NCBI GenBank assembly: GCA_003116995.1
Contig: BDSL01000002.1
Location: 2,378,001 to 2,442,000 of the forward strand
Direction of reading: 5' to 3'
DNA length: 64,000 nucleotides
From: Yamagishiella unicocca
Lineage: Eukaryota; Chlorophyta; Chlorophyceae; Chlamydomonadales; Volvocaceae
Shown one piece after another: positions 47,301 to 59,300 of the stretch (the first letter of the stretch is position 1; every line of letters begins with the position of its first letter). Under the pieces are notes generated by a model. It saw only the letters and a list, made by a program, of their open reading frames with translations, was not told where the DNA came from and made no database searches. The position numbers were made by a program, and so were the translations under genes.

Positions 47301-50300
47301 GTGGGGGGGGCGGGGGGGAGGGGGCGGCAGGGGGGGAGGGCGAGAAAACCCGGTTACAGGACATAGGAAACGGAGGGCAGAAACGAAGTGTGGTTATGTG
47401 GGGAGGGTTGAGGAGGGGCGCAGTGGGTAGTGGTCAGTCCGGTTCCATGTCGAGTTACCATGTTTGGGGGGTGTCGGGATCGATGGGGGGTTCCACCAGC
47501 TCGAGAGTTACCGGTTCTTTTCTGTACCACCACCCCCCGCGTCCGCACCTAAGCAGCCTCAGCAGGCGCAGGAACTGGCACGCGGTGGCCATGAACGCCG
47601 TGTTGTAGCCCGCCTTGCTGTTGTGTCGCACCACGTGGGGCTTCAGCGCGCCGTGCATGTCCACGGCACAGCCCAGCACCCGGGTCCACGCATCGGAGTC
47701 CACCACGAGCGCCTCGGGGCTGACCAGGAAGCGCTCGGCCACCTGAGGGGAGCACGGGAGCAAGGGGAGGGCAGGCGCAAGGTGAGGGATAGGGGGGCAG
47801 GGAGGGGAGGGGAGGTGCAGGAGGGACAGGGGAGGGCGAGGGTTAGAGCAGTAAGGGGGCACCGCCGAGGGGGTCGGGGGGATATAAGATAAGTCCGAGA
47901 ATCCACGGCCGACAAACCAAGGGCGATGACGATGTGGGGGGTACCGCGGTAGAGCTTCTCAGCGCACGCGCCGCCCAGGCCTCAGCTGGGATCGGCATGC
48001 CGTTTAAATACCGCACCCGCAGGAGCGGGATGCTGAGGTACAGTCACCCGTACAAAACACGCCATACCAGAACTCCGCCTCCGGGTCCGCCCAACCCTCT
48101 CCCCCAAACGCAACGCCCCCTTCCTCGCCCTCCCCCTCGCCCTCCCCCGCCCCCTCCACCGCCCCCTCCCACGCCCCGCCCCGGTCTCACGTGCAGCCGC
48201 GCGTCCCTGTCCCACTCGTCCACCGAGTTGATGGCCACCGCCTGGAAGAGCTTGGGGAAGGCCACCACCTTGCGCTGCAGCCCCGCCGGCTCCGCCTCCA
48301 GCACCAACACGAAGTGCAGGTTGGCGCGGCAGCGCTCCATGAAGAACCGCCGGAGCACGTTGTCGCTGGTGCCTGGGGGGGAAGGGGGAGGGGGGAGGAG
48401 GGGGAGGGGGGAGGGGGAGATGAAGGAGGAGGAAGAGGAACGGAGGAGGAGGAAACCCGTTGGTCGGCACTCTGGAGACAAGTGACACTGACTAGGGGAG
48501 GTGGGGAGGAGGAAGGGGGGAGCAGTGGGTTTCGGGCGCGAGCCGGAGCCGGACGAGGACACGAGCCGGACGAGGGGACCAAACTCGAGGACATGGTGCA
48601 ATGGGTGGGGTAAAAACACACGGCCGCTCCGTGTCGATGTTGCCACCAGCCCCCGCACCCGCTCTCTCCAGCCACTCCCCCCGCCTTCATTCCCTTCTTT
48701 GCCCCGCTCCTCCGTCCTTGCCCCCCAGGGGTCATCCCCGCCCCAACGCTTCCTACTCAGCTTTGCTTCTCAGTGCCGACCAACGGGTCGCCTCTCATAC
48801 CCACCCGACCACCCACCCACCTCCCGTCCGGTCGAAGTCCGTCCACGTGAGGCCCGCCGCTCGCGCCACCGGCTTGAGCTGCTGCGTGATGGATGCCACC
48901 TCCTCGGGCTTGAACAGGTGCGGCAGGGAGCCCGTGGACATGAGCTGGTCCACGTCGTCCAGCATGTGGGAGCAGGGCCGACCCAGGTCCACGAGGAGCA
49001 TGGAGACGGGCCTTTGGGGGAGGGGGAGAGCGCAGGGTGGAGTGGCATAAAAACCGGTTACACGACATCGATAGGATAGCTGGCGCAGGTGGAGGGGACA
49101 GCAGGGGGAGGGGGTGGGGAAGGAGGGGAGGAGGGAGTCCGGGTCGAGGACAGGAGATGGGCGGGGTTTGTTGCCTGCGTGTCGTTCCTTGCGTTTGGGT
49201 TCGTGGTTGGGCGCGCTGCTGACGTGGCGTGAGCCGTGAAGGGCACCCCGCTGAAGCAAGGCCCGAGGCCCTAGGGGCTCGGCGTCCGAAGTGCGGGCAC
49301 CGTGCTCGGCCCACCTGCCCTGCACCCCCGCCGACAGCAGCGCCGACTTGATCATGTCCTTCCAGGCGAAGCCCTTCTGGTCGTCCTTGAGCTTGGCCTC
49401 CAGAAGCGTGCAGCGGCACATGTACGACGCCAGCTTGGCCAGCGTACGGCGGCCGCAGCCGGGCGGTCCCAGCAGCACCAAGTGGCCCTGCGGCGGCGGG
49501 AATGAGGCACGGACGGGCGGTGAGGTGAGGTAAGGTGTGGTGAGGCGAGGCAACGGCAGCATGCAATCTGGGTCGCTCCTGGCAGCAGCGCGCAGGAGGT
49601 GAAGCTCGCCGCACGAGGGTGCAGAAGAAGCCGAAGAAGGAAGCCGGAGAAGGAAGCCGAAGAAACCGATCCGTGGTCCTTATGTCATACGGTGGTTGCG
49701 AGGCCAGTCAGGTTCGTGGCTGCACCCAGCATTGATCGCAAGACGAAGGAACGGGTGGGGCGGGTGAGAAGCGCTACCGCGCGCGCGTACCTAGCGCGGC
49801 TTCGGAGCTACGGCGCCCAACGCCCCCGTCCTCCCCTTCCCTCCCGCTGCTCTCCCCCCACTCCCTGCCGCCGGTTTCCTACTCGGCCTCCTAGTCCATG
49901 GGCTTTCCTCCCCCCCACCCCGCCCTGCCGCCCTGCACTGTCCTGTCCTTTTCGCGTCAACGGTTCATATGCCCACCCCCCACCCCGCCGCCGCCGCCGC
50001 CGCCGCCGTGCTCACTCACCATGTCCATCGAGAGCACTCTCGCGATACGTGCCAGGTGCATCAGGGCGTTACGAAACACGAAGATGTGCTCCTGGGAGGG
50101 GCCCCTCCCGCCGAACAGCTGGTCAGCAAACTCCTGCGCCACCATCAGCAGCCGCTCCTCCACCACCATCCGCACCGGCCGGCCGTCGTCCACCCAGCCA
50201 CCCAGCATGTACAACTTCTCCAGCGCCCGATCCCCCGACATCTGAGCCACCACACGAGTCATGCCCCCCTGCTGGTGCTGCTGGTGGCTGGTGGCGAGCG

Positions 50301-53300
50301 CCCCGGCGGCCGCGGCCACGGCGGCGGCCGCCGCCGCCGCGCCCGGCGCTGCCGCCGTGTCCCGCGAGGCCAGGTCCGGGCTGGGGGGCTCGGAGAAGTA
50401 GCCGGCGCCTCCGGCGCCGGCGCCTCCGGCGGCGCCGCCGCCGCTGATTCCTCCGCTTGCCTCCGCCTCCACTGAGCTCTCGGCGTCCAGGACGCCCTCG
50501 GCGGCTGCGGGGTCGCCGTCCGGCCTGCGCAGGACGTGCTCCGTCAGCTCGTAGCCGCCGGCGGAGGTGGCGAAGGTGCAGAGGAGGATCTCGGTGGGGT
50601 CGGGCTGCGCGGGGGGGCCGTAGTCGGACAGGAAGTGCGAGCTCACCTGCGGGAGGGGGGGGGGGTTTACAACATTTAGCCGGTTACTCGACGTGGGAAG
50701 TGTAGCTGGTGCCACAGGCCGCCGACGTCCGGGTTTAGGGTTTTAGCGGGGTGCCTTTCACGGCTCGCGCCACGTCAGCAGCGCGCCCAACCGCGAACCC
50801 AAACGCAAGTTATGACACGCAGGCGACCAACCCCGCCCGCCCACCTCGTGACTGCCCCCTCTCCTCCCCCCCTCCCTCCCCCCCCTCCCTCCCCCATCTT
50901 GTCGTTTTTCGTGTCACCGGTTTCACACCACCCCCTCCCCCGCCCCCGCTGTCTTGCCTCCTGCAGCGTCTCCACCAGCCACTTGCGGGCGGTGGGCTCC
51001 GTGAGGCGGTCGTAGAAGACGCGGAGGGCCTCGTGCTGCCACACGCGAACCAGCTGCTCGGGGGTGGAGCGGCTGGCCCGGGTGGCGTGGAAGATGGACT
51101 GCGGGGGCGGGTTGGGGTGGGTGGGTTACATAAAAGAGCCGGTAACTCGACATGGGGGTGGGGGGCCGGTAGAAGGAGGCGGCGGAGGGGGCGGGGCGGG
51201 GCGGCGGTCGGGGGTACAAGTGTGGGGAAGGTTTGCAAGGGCCGTAATACCCCCCCATTAGGAGGCGTGGCAGGCAGCAGCAGGACAGCTGTGGTAGCGG
51301 CAGGGCGGCGGCGGCTCGATGCCAGGTGGTCGACCGAGCACCCTGCACACACACCACACGGCGGCGACCCGTGACAGGCGCCTCCATCTGCGGGTGGAGA
51401 AGTCGCAACCGCTCTCCCGCGGGGGCAAACCCTAACACCTTGTGCACTTCGTCTTCGTCCTCTGTCGCTTGGCCGGCTCCTCTCCCCCGTCCTCCCTGGA
51501 GGGCTTGTTGCCCCCTCTGGATCTGGAGGGTCCGCCCCTCCCTGGAGGGTCCTCGCCCCCTCCCTGGAGAGTCCTCCCTCACTGGACGGGTCCTCGCCCG
51601 CTCCCTGGAGGGTCTTGCCCCCTCCCTGGAGCGTTCTCGCCCCCTCCCTGGAGGGTCCGCTCCATCTGGAGAGTCCTCGCCTCCTCCCCTGGAGGGTTCG
51701 CCCCCTTCCTGGAGCGTCCTCGCCCCCTCCCTGGAGGGTCCGCTCCATCTGGAGAGTCCTCGCCCCCTCCCTGGAGGGTCCGCTCCCTCCCTGGAGAGTC
51801 CTCGCCCCCTCTCTGGAGGGCCCACGCCCCCTCCCTGGAGAGTCCTCGCCCCCTCCCTGGAGGGTCCTCGCCCACCTGGAAGACCTGCGCCACGTGCAGG
51901 ATGGAGAAGACGTACTGCGGCCGCGTGGGTGAGGGCAGCAGCTCCGCGATCACTTTGCGGTACAGGTCCAGGGTGGCCTCCACCAGGAGGTCCACCTGCA
52001 GGGGGGAGGGGGGAGGAAAGCCCGGCAGGGGGGGGTGGGGGAGGAGACCCGGCCACACGACGGAGGAGACGGAGGGCAGGAACTGGCCGGTGGGGGATGA
52101 GAGGAGACCCGTGGGTCGGCACTGAAACATCAAAAACCGATTAGGAAACGTTTGGTACGCCGGTGGGGGGTTGCAAAACGACCTGGGGATAAGACCGGTT
52201 AGGAGCAGGGGGAGGCGGCGGGGCGCATTTGCGGTGTGCCGTCCTGGTGTGGGCGGGGATCAGGGTGCCGTATACGACGAGGGATACGCGTGGGGACGAG
52301 CCGGCGGTGGTGGCGCCAGGGGTCCGGAACAGAGACCGGGGTGGCGCTGCCGTGTGGTGTTTTGTGCGTGATGTTTTGTCACGTGCGAAGAGCGCCCGGG
52401 GGTGAGGGATGCAGGCCTGGGCCGTACGGCACTCTGCGCCGTAGGGATCACTGCCCGTCGTGCCATCACCCCCCCTCCAGTCCTCCCAGCGCCACCCACC
52501 AGCGCGAAGGGCAGTGTGGTGTTGGGCGTCATGAACTTGGTGACCATGTCCTTGAAGATGGAGTGGAAGCCGCTTTGGCTGATGGAGGGCAGCGCCACCA
52601 TCATCAGCTGGGACAGGAAGCGACGGGGGCACCTGGGGAGGGGGCAGAGGAGGGGGACAGAGGGGGGGGGCAGAGGAGGGGGACGGAGGGACCAGGTAGT
52701 GGGTCACAGGCCTGGGTGGGTGGGTGGGTCCAGGGCTTCTGCCCGCCCCGTGGCCTCAGCTTTGCAGAACTACATTAGAAATACGTATCCTTAAAGAGGT
52801 AAGTAGCTTTATTTTACTGAACTTAGGATAGCGATCATAAGGATCGTTTCGGGAAAAGTCCGCTTCGGAAACGAGTTTCAGGTAAACTACATATCCCCTC
52901 GATTTGCGGGTTGTCGAGAGCAGTTCCGCGACTTACGGTTTGGAGTGCTGCGATGTCGTGAGTGAGGCTAGCAGGCAGGTTTCCACCACCTCCTTGTTGT
53001 GGGTGCTGTCCTCCTCGTGCCACCCGCTGACGATGGACCAGTGCCGCAGCACCTCCAGCGCGGCCTGGGAGCGGAAGCGGAGGGAGCAGAAGATGGTTTC
53101 GGGGCGCCGGTGTACGGAAGCCAGTGTACGGATACCCGCATGAGGAGCATCTCCTTCCCATCGCCATCACCACCGCACCTCACATCCCCATGCCTCTCGC
53201 CGCCGCCACCTCCACACTCGCCCACCACCCACCAACCAAAAACGCCCGGTCTCAGCCTTCATTTCCAAACCTAATCCCCGCCCCAGCCCGCCCTTCCTCC

Positions 53301-56300
53301 CTCAATACCCCCCTTCTTCTCCCCCCCTTCAATGCACCCCCCTTTTTCTCTCGCTGCCTCAATACACCCCCTTCTGCTCCCCCTTCCTCGCCCTACGTAT
53401 CCGAACCACCCACCTGAGTGTCGAAGGCGTCCCTCCCTGCAGCATTGATGTCGTCCACCCACAGCACCGCCATCTTGCCCAGGGGCGGCCCCAGCACGTT
53501 CCGCCGCCGCCGCGTCAGCAGCCCCTCCATCATACGCTTGATGCCACGGGCGCTGGACTGGCTGGACAGGGTGATGTAGAGCACGTCCAGAGGGCTGACG
53601 GTCTCGGACTCGGGCAGCCCCGCGCCGCCGGCATCGCCGGGCTCGAAACCGCCGCCGCCGCTGGGGGCGTGCAGGTCTTCGGCCGCGCCCAGCGCAGAAG
53701 TCTCATCGTGGACTGCAGTTCAAGGGGGGAGGGAGGGGCGGGAGGAGAGATTTGCTGTGCATGCGTGTGTGTGGAGGCGGGGCGGAGCCGGAGGGAGGGG
53801 CTTCGGAAACGGGCTCGTCCGTACGCGGGGATAGGGACAGGCACAGCACCTGGGGCCTTATTCCTTATCAGCGTCTGGGGCCTTATTCCTTATCACATTT
53901 CTGATAGGTAGCGCTTCCTGCAGCCAGCTGAGGGACCCAAAACATGCCCCGTGCCACCTCACGGCGCTAATTAGAACACGCCGACGGCGGCGGCGGAACC
54001 GCGCCCACCGCCTCCCGTTCTCGCCGCCGCGCCGCCGCCGCCGCCGCCGCCGAGGCTGCGACGCCACTTACGTGATTCCATGTCCGTGTGACGTGGCGTG
54101 GCGCCGTCGTTGTCGTCGTTGTACACGGATGCTGTCGCTGCTGCGTCGTCATCTAGCGGCGGCATGGCGGGTGCATCCACGTTGGGCGCGTCGTCGTCGT
54201 CGTCGTGCACCGCCCCCGGCTTGGCCATCCAGTCCTTGGCGCTGTGCAGCAGCGCGTACAGCAACGACGTCTTGCCCACGCCTGCGCACAAAACGATAGT
54301 AGTACGACACGGTACGACAAGTGTACGGCGCGGTTGTTTTGTTTTGTGTGCGCGCCGTGGGTCGTGACAAGCGCTGCCGGGCGTGACAAGATTTGTTTCG
54401 AGTTTCGTAATGCCAGCCCTACCGCCACTATCCACGGCCTATCTTCTCCCCCCTTCCGCGCCCCGCTCCGGCAACACCCCAGGCCAGCCGTTCCGCCCTT
54501 CACAACCGCCTGCAGCACATCTCCCACCCCGATCCCCGGCTCCCGCGACACCCGAACCCCCCCGCATAACCCCGCCCTAGGGTTCCTCTCCCCCTTCCGC
54601 CAACGGCATGTCATACACCGTACACCCGGGTTTCCTCACCCCCCTCCTCCCCTCCCTGCCGTACCCGTGGGCCCCGACAGCAGAATGTTGCATCTGGCGG
54701 TGATGAGCGTCCTGAGCAGGTAGATGGTCGGCAGGTTGTCGGCGGTGAGGATGAAGGCCTTGCCGTTCCCCGCGCCTCCGGAACCACTGGAGTTGTGGCT
54801 CTCCACCAGGTTGCGGAAGCCGAAGGGGATGAAGGCGCCCGGCATCATGGACAGCCGCGACCAGTCCGACAGCAGCCGCATGTGGTCTTGCCAGCTGGTC
54901 CACCTGAGGAGTGCACCCGGGGGCGGGGGCCGGGGAGCGGGGAAAGGGTTTAGGCAAGGGGAGGAAATGTACGACATACACACAGGCGCTCATATTCAAG
55001 CGCACATGGGTCCAGCAACTGGGGAGCCCTGTCGCCAAACAAAGCAACCCCCAAGCCCCAACCCTCGCCGCGCGTCCGGCAGCCCGCGCCGCAAGTAAGA
55101 AACAGACCAATCAACCAACTAACTAACTAATCAACTAACCGTGAGCCTCGCCTACCCACTTTAGCGACGCGAAGTCGAACATGTAGTCGAAGACGCTCCC
55201 CTCCGTGGGCAGGCTGACGTGGAAGCCCATGGATCGGGCCTCCAGGGCCACTCCGTTGTGCTCCATCTCGTAGGTGATGCTGCGGGCGCTCAGCTGGGGG
55301 CGGGGAGGGGAGGGGAGGGGTTAGGAGAGGATAGCCCGGGGAGGTGAGGGGAGGTGAGGGGTAGGAGAGGATAGCCCGGGCAGGGGAGGGGAGGTGAGGG
55401 GTAGGAGAGGATAGCCCGGGCAGGGGAGGGGAGGGGTTAGGAGAGGATAGCCCGGGCAGGGGAGGGGAGGGGTTAGGAGAGGAGGGTAGGGGTGGCGAGA
55501 AGACCCGGACACGCGGCAGGGGGAGGCCGAGGGGCCGCATCACAGGCTGCGAGAGGGGCCGCAGGGGCGTGTTGGTGTTGCAGCTTGCCGGTGCATTGCT
55601 GCTGAGAAACGAGGCAGCTGAGGAACGAGGCAGCTGAGGAAGAATGAGACCCGCACAGACGTCGGTTGATGTTGACTAAAGCCCCAAGCGGCTCGTTGCA
55701 ACCAGCAGGGCGCAGAGGAGGCGCGCCGCAGGGCCCCTCCCTGGAGCGCACGTGCGCCTCACCTGTCTGAGCAGGATGTTGAAGAAGGGGCGGCTCTTCT
55801 GGTGCAGCGACGGCTCGAAGGCCCAGGCGGTGGCGAACAGCATGGCGGCCTCCAGCCTGGCCTGAAGCTGTCGGTCGCCGGATTCCGTCCGCCGCGTCTG
55901 GCAGTGCTGCGGGTGGCGAGGGGGCAGGAGCCGAGCAGCGGCGGAGGGGGATTAACGAAGGAGGGCGTGTGTTGGGGGGTTGTGAGGGTGTGTGTGTGCG
56001 GGGCGAGAGGGTGTGTGTGCGGGGAAGGGGGCCGTGTTGGAACCAGAAGGCCCATCGTCACACGACATTAGATGAGCTTGCCAGCTGCCTTCCTCCCTCC
56101 TGCCTGCCGCTCCCCCTCCCTCCTCCCTCCCCCCCCTCCCCCTACCTGCGGGTTTCCTCTCCACCCCCCTCCTTCCCCCTCTCCACCCTTCCCTCCCTCC
56201 TGCCCCACCTGCTGCATCAGTGCGTCCATGAGCCGCAGCAGCACCACCATGATGGTGGTGGGCTGGTGGCGGGGGGACCAGCCCTCCTGCTCGCTCGAGT

Positions 56301-59300
56301 CCTAGGGGGAAGGGGAGGGGGGGGACAAGGGAGGGGTGCGCAGTTTGGGTGCTGGGGAGGGGGGACGAGAGCGGTGCAGCAGGCGTGTGCCACTGCACTG
56401 CCGCTTACTGAAATTGTGCAACCCTTGCCCCTCGCCCCTCGCCCCTCGCCCCTCGCCCCCCACCCCTCACCCCCACCCCACCCCAACCCGGTCCCTACGT
56501 CCGCCCCCTCGGGTGCCTCCGCACCTGGTACGCCCGCAGCAGGTCCGGGAAGACGCTGAAGAAGGTGGCGCGGATCTTGCTGCGGTACTCGGACACGGGG
56601 GGAGGCAGCTGCGGGGCAGAGGAAGGGGGATCAGGATGTGGTGGGTTGGGCGGCCAGGCAAGCGGACGGCGGTATGCCCCACCCCACACATCTTCTCTAG
56701 CATCGCCTCCTCCCCACACACTTCCCACGGTTTCCTTCCGTGCGCCACACACTCCCCCACCCTCAGCCCCTGCCTACCCTACCCCTTACCCCCACCTTGC
56801 GCCTGAAGGGCACCACCTCCCATCACCCACCTCACCCACCCCATCCACGGGTCTCCCTCGAACCCCAGCCCCCCTCTGCTCTCCCATCACCCACCCGCTC
56901 CACGGGTCTTCCTCGAACCCCGCTCTGCCCCCACCTCACCCCACTCCGCTCTGCCCCCACCTCACCCCACCCCGCTCTGCCCCCACCTCACCCCACGTCG
57001 CGCGGGGTCCTCGCTTCCTTTCGTCTCGCCGTAGCCGATATAGCTTAGCCGCCAAAGGTCATATTACGACCTTCGGCTTTCGTATCCCCAACCCAGTTCT
57101 CCCGCATGCATCTCAAAACTTCTGTTTTAAACGATTTTTTTCGGACATCCACGGGTTTCCCTCGAACCCCACCCCGCTCTGCCCCCACCCCACCTTCTCC
57201 AGCCAGCACTCCAGCACCGAGCGCCACAGGTCCGGCGGCGGCGACATGTACACCACCCCGCAGCGGCTGACGGTGGCTGGGGAGGCGTGTGCGATGGAGT
57301 CTGTCTCCAGCAGCAGACTGACCCCCTCCCTCAGCGGCATCATCTCGCCGGAGCTGAGGCATAGGGTACGGTTGTCGTCCAGCACGGGGTTGAGCCCCTC
57401 CACCCACCGGGTGTCTACCGGGCCGTCCAGCACCAGCCAGGCGCGGCCGTCGCCGTTGGCGTTGCGGCTGCAGGCCATGCGCAGCGCTGCTGTCAGCACG
57501 CCGTCGGACCAATGCTGGTGGGTGGTGTTGTACGCGCCGTACAGGTGGTTGGGGTTGACGGCCTGGGGTGCGGGGTGCGGGGGGGGGGGGAAGAGGGGAG
57601 AGGGTTGGAGGGACAGCAGCGGTGGTAGAACCCGATGAACAGGCAGCTCGTTTTGTCGCAATATACAACAACAAAAAAACACCACTCCCCATGACGCGCA
57701 GCGCCAAACAAGGCTTCTTCCGCGCACCACCCACACACCCACCCGCCAGCCCGCCCTTGTCTACACCCTTCTCCGACTGGTACTTCCCTTCCCCCACTGC
57801 CTTCCCGCCTCGCCTCCTGGGCATCCACCCGCCCGCCTGCCCGCCCACCTTTGGGAATATGTCGTACGCCGCCACCGGCGCCCCCCCCGTCTCCACATCC
57901 ACCCTGGACAGCGCCATCTGCAGCAGCGTCCACATGGAGGTCTTGCCGCACGCCGCCGGACCCAGCAGCAAGATGCCGGTACGGATGGACAGCATGTCGT
58001 GCAGCTGCAGCGCGCGAAGGACCAGCTCGGGGGTGGCCTGCGGCGTCCAGGGAGGGCGGCATAAAAGCCGGTTACGCGGCGTCCAGGGAGGGTTTCGAGG
58101 AAACCGAGGAGTCCAGGGAGGGGAGGGGGCGAGGAAACCCGGTTACGCGACATAGGAACGGAGGGCAGGAGAGGGAGAGGGGGGGAGGGGGGGAGAGGGA
58201 GCGCGCCGGGGTGCGGTTGGTGTGTGTGTATGGCAGGCTTTCGGGGAAGCAGCGGTTGGAGGGGCGAGGCTGGGAGGGGTGAGGGTTTGACAAGTTGACC
58301 AGGTCGTGGGCGCCCCCTCTCAAGCTCCGGATCATGTGTCGCCACCCCCGCCGCTTCGGCTGCTCTTCCTCCCCGCCCCCTGCCTCTCACCCCGCCCCCT
58401 GCCTCTCACCCCACCCCTTGCCTCTCACCCCGCCCCCGCCCCCGCCCCCTGCCTCTCCCCTCCCCCCACCCCGCCCCTGCCTCTCCCCTCCCCCCCGGTT
58501 CGTTTTTGCACCCCCCCCGCTCCTGCCCGCTCACCTCCCCCGCCCCCGCCCCCGCCCCTGCCTCTCACCCCCTTACACTTCCCATGTCGAGTTACCGGCT
58601 CTTTTCTGTAATCCCTCTCACCCCCGACACGGGTCTTCCTCCCCTCCGCGCCCCACCCCTCCCAGGGGCGCACCTTCTTGCCCATCAGCCCCGCGGCCTC
58701 GTGCAGGTAGCGCTCGATGGTGGCGTGCAGCGGGTCCAGAGGAACAGCCTGTTTAGGATATACAGGGTTCGGGACACAGTACGACAGGTGGATAAGACGG
58801 CAGGGCCAACACGGCCAGAGCCCAGAGCCGCAGTTGCCAAGGGAGCAGGGGAACAGCGCGCAACGCGCTGCACCGTGTCCGTGTCGATCCATGTGTTTGT
58901 GTATTGTCCCCCCCTTCTCCTTCCCCCTAGCCCCCCCCCGCGGCTCCCACCTGCGGGAACTCCCGGTCCACCATGCTGCTGAAGATGACCACATCATCCT
59001 GCTGCAGCTTGCTCATGTTGCAACGAAGGAGCGCCACCTGTGTGAGAGTCAGGGGTGTAGGGTCTAGGGTTGAGCATGTGGCGGTGACGGTGGTGGTGGT
59101 GGTGGTGGTGGTGGTCTTGGTGGTGGCGGTGGTGGTGGTGGTTCCCCTCCTCTCCCATCCCCGCACTCTCCCCCCCATCCAACCCACCTTGCAAAGCGCG
59201 GCCTCCTCCTCCTCCGACAGCCGCCCCACGACCTCCTTCAGCGCCGCCCGGCCCCGCGGCGTGGGGGTGACCTGAGGCGAGGTCAGCGCCGAGCCCTCCG

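Larger units (their letters stand above)
47549..51995 (-). other. Dynein exons: AAA4
   Basis: Exons: 50646-50020, 49487-49315, 49011-48821, 48372-48191, 47742-47549. The first exon carries an Ala/Gly-rich insertion of about 110 residues ([20 protein letters not shown] and following). The Walker A is [20 protein letters not shown], with Arg replacing the catalytic Lys. The Walker B region reads [10 protein letters not shown]. It continues with [16 protein letters not shown] and [14 protein letters not shown] hydrolysis at AAA4 is therefore doubtful. Confidence 0.9.
50958..56608 (-). other. Dynein exons: AAA3
   Basis: Exons: 56608-56525, 56301-56209, about 55905-55762, 55293-55160, 54903-54665, 54281-54072, 53712-53414, 53064-52937, 52632-52500, 51995-51876, 51098-50958. 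The Walker [20 protein letters not shown] is interrupted by an intron. It is followed by an acidic insertion ([20 protein letters not shown]) not usual in AAA3. Walker B is [10 protein letters not shown]. The later part has [20 protein letters not shown]. The final exon appears to end at GAG|GCAAGA, a second possible GC donor; a GT donor 18 nt upstream is the alternative. Confidence 0.88.
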
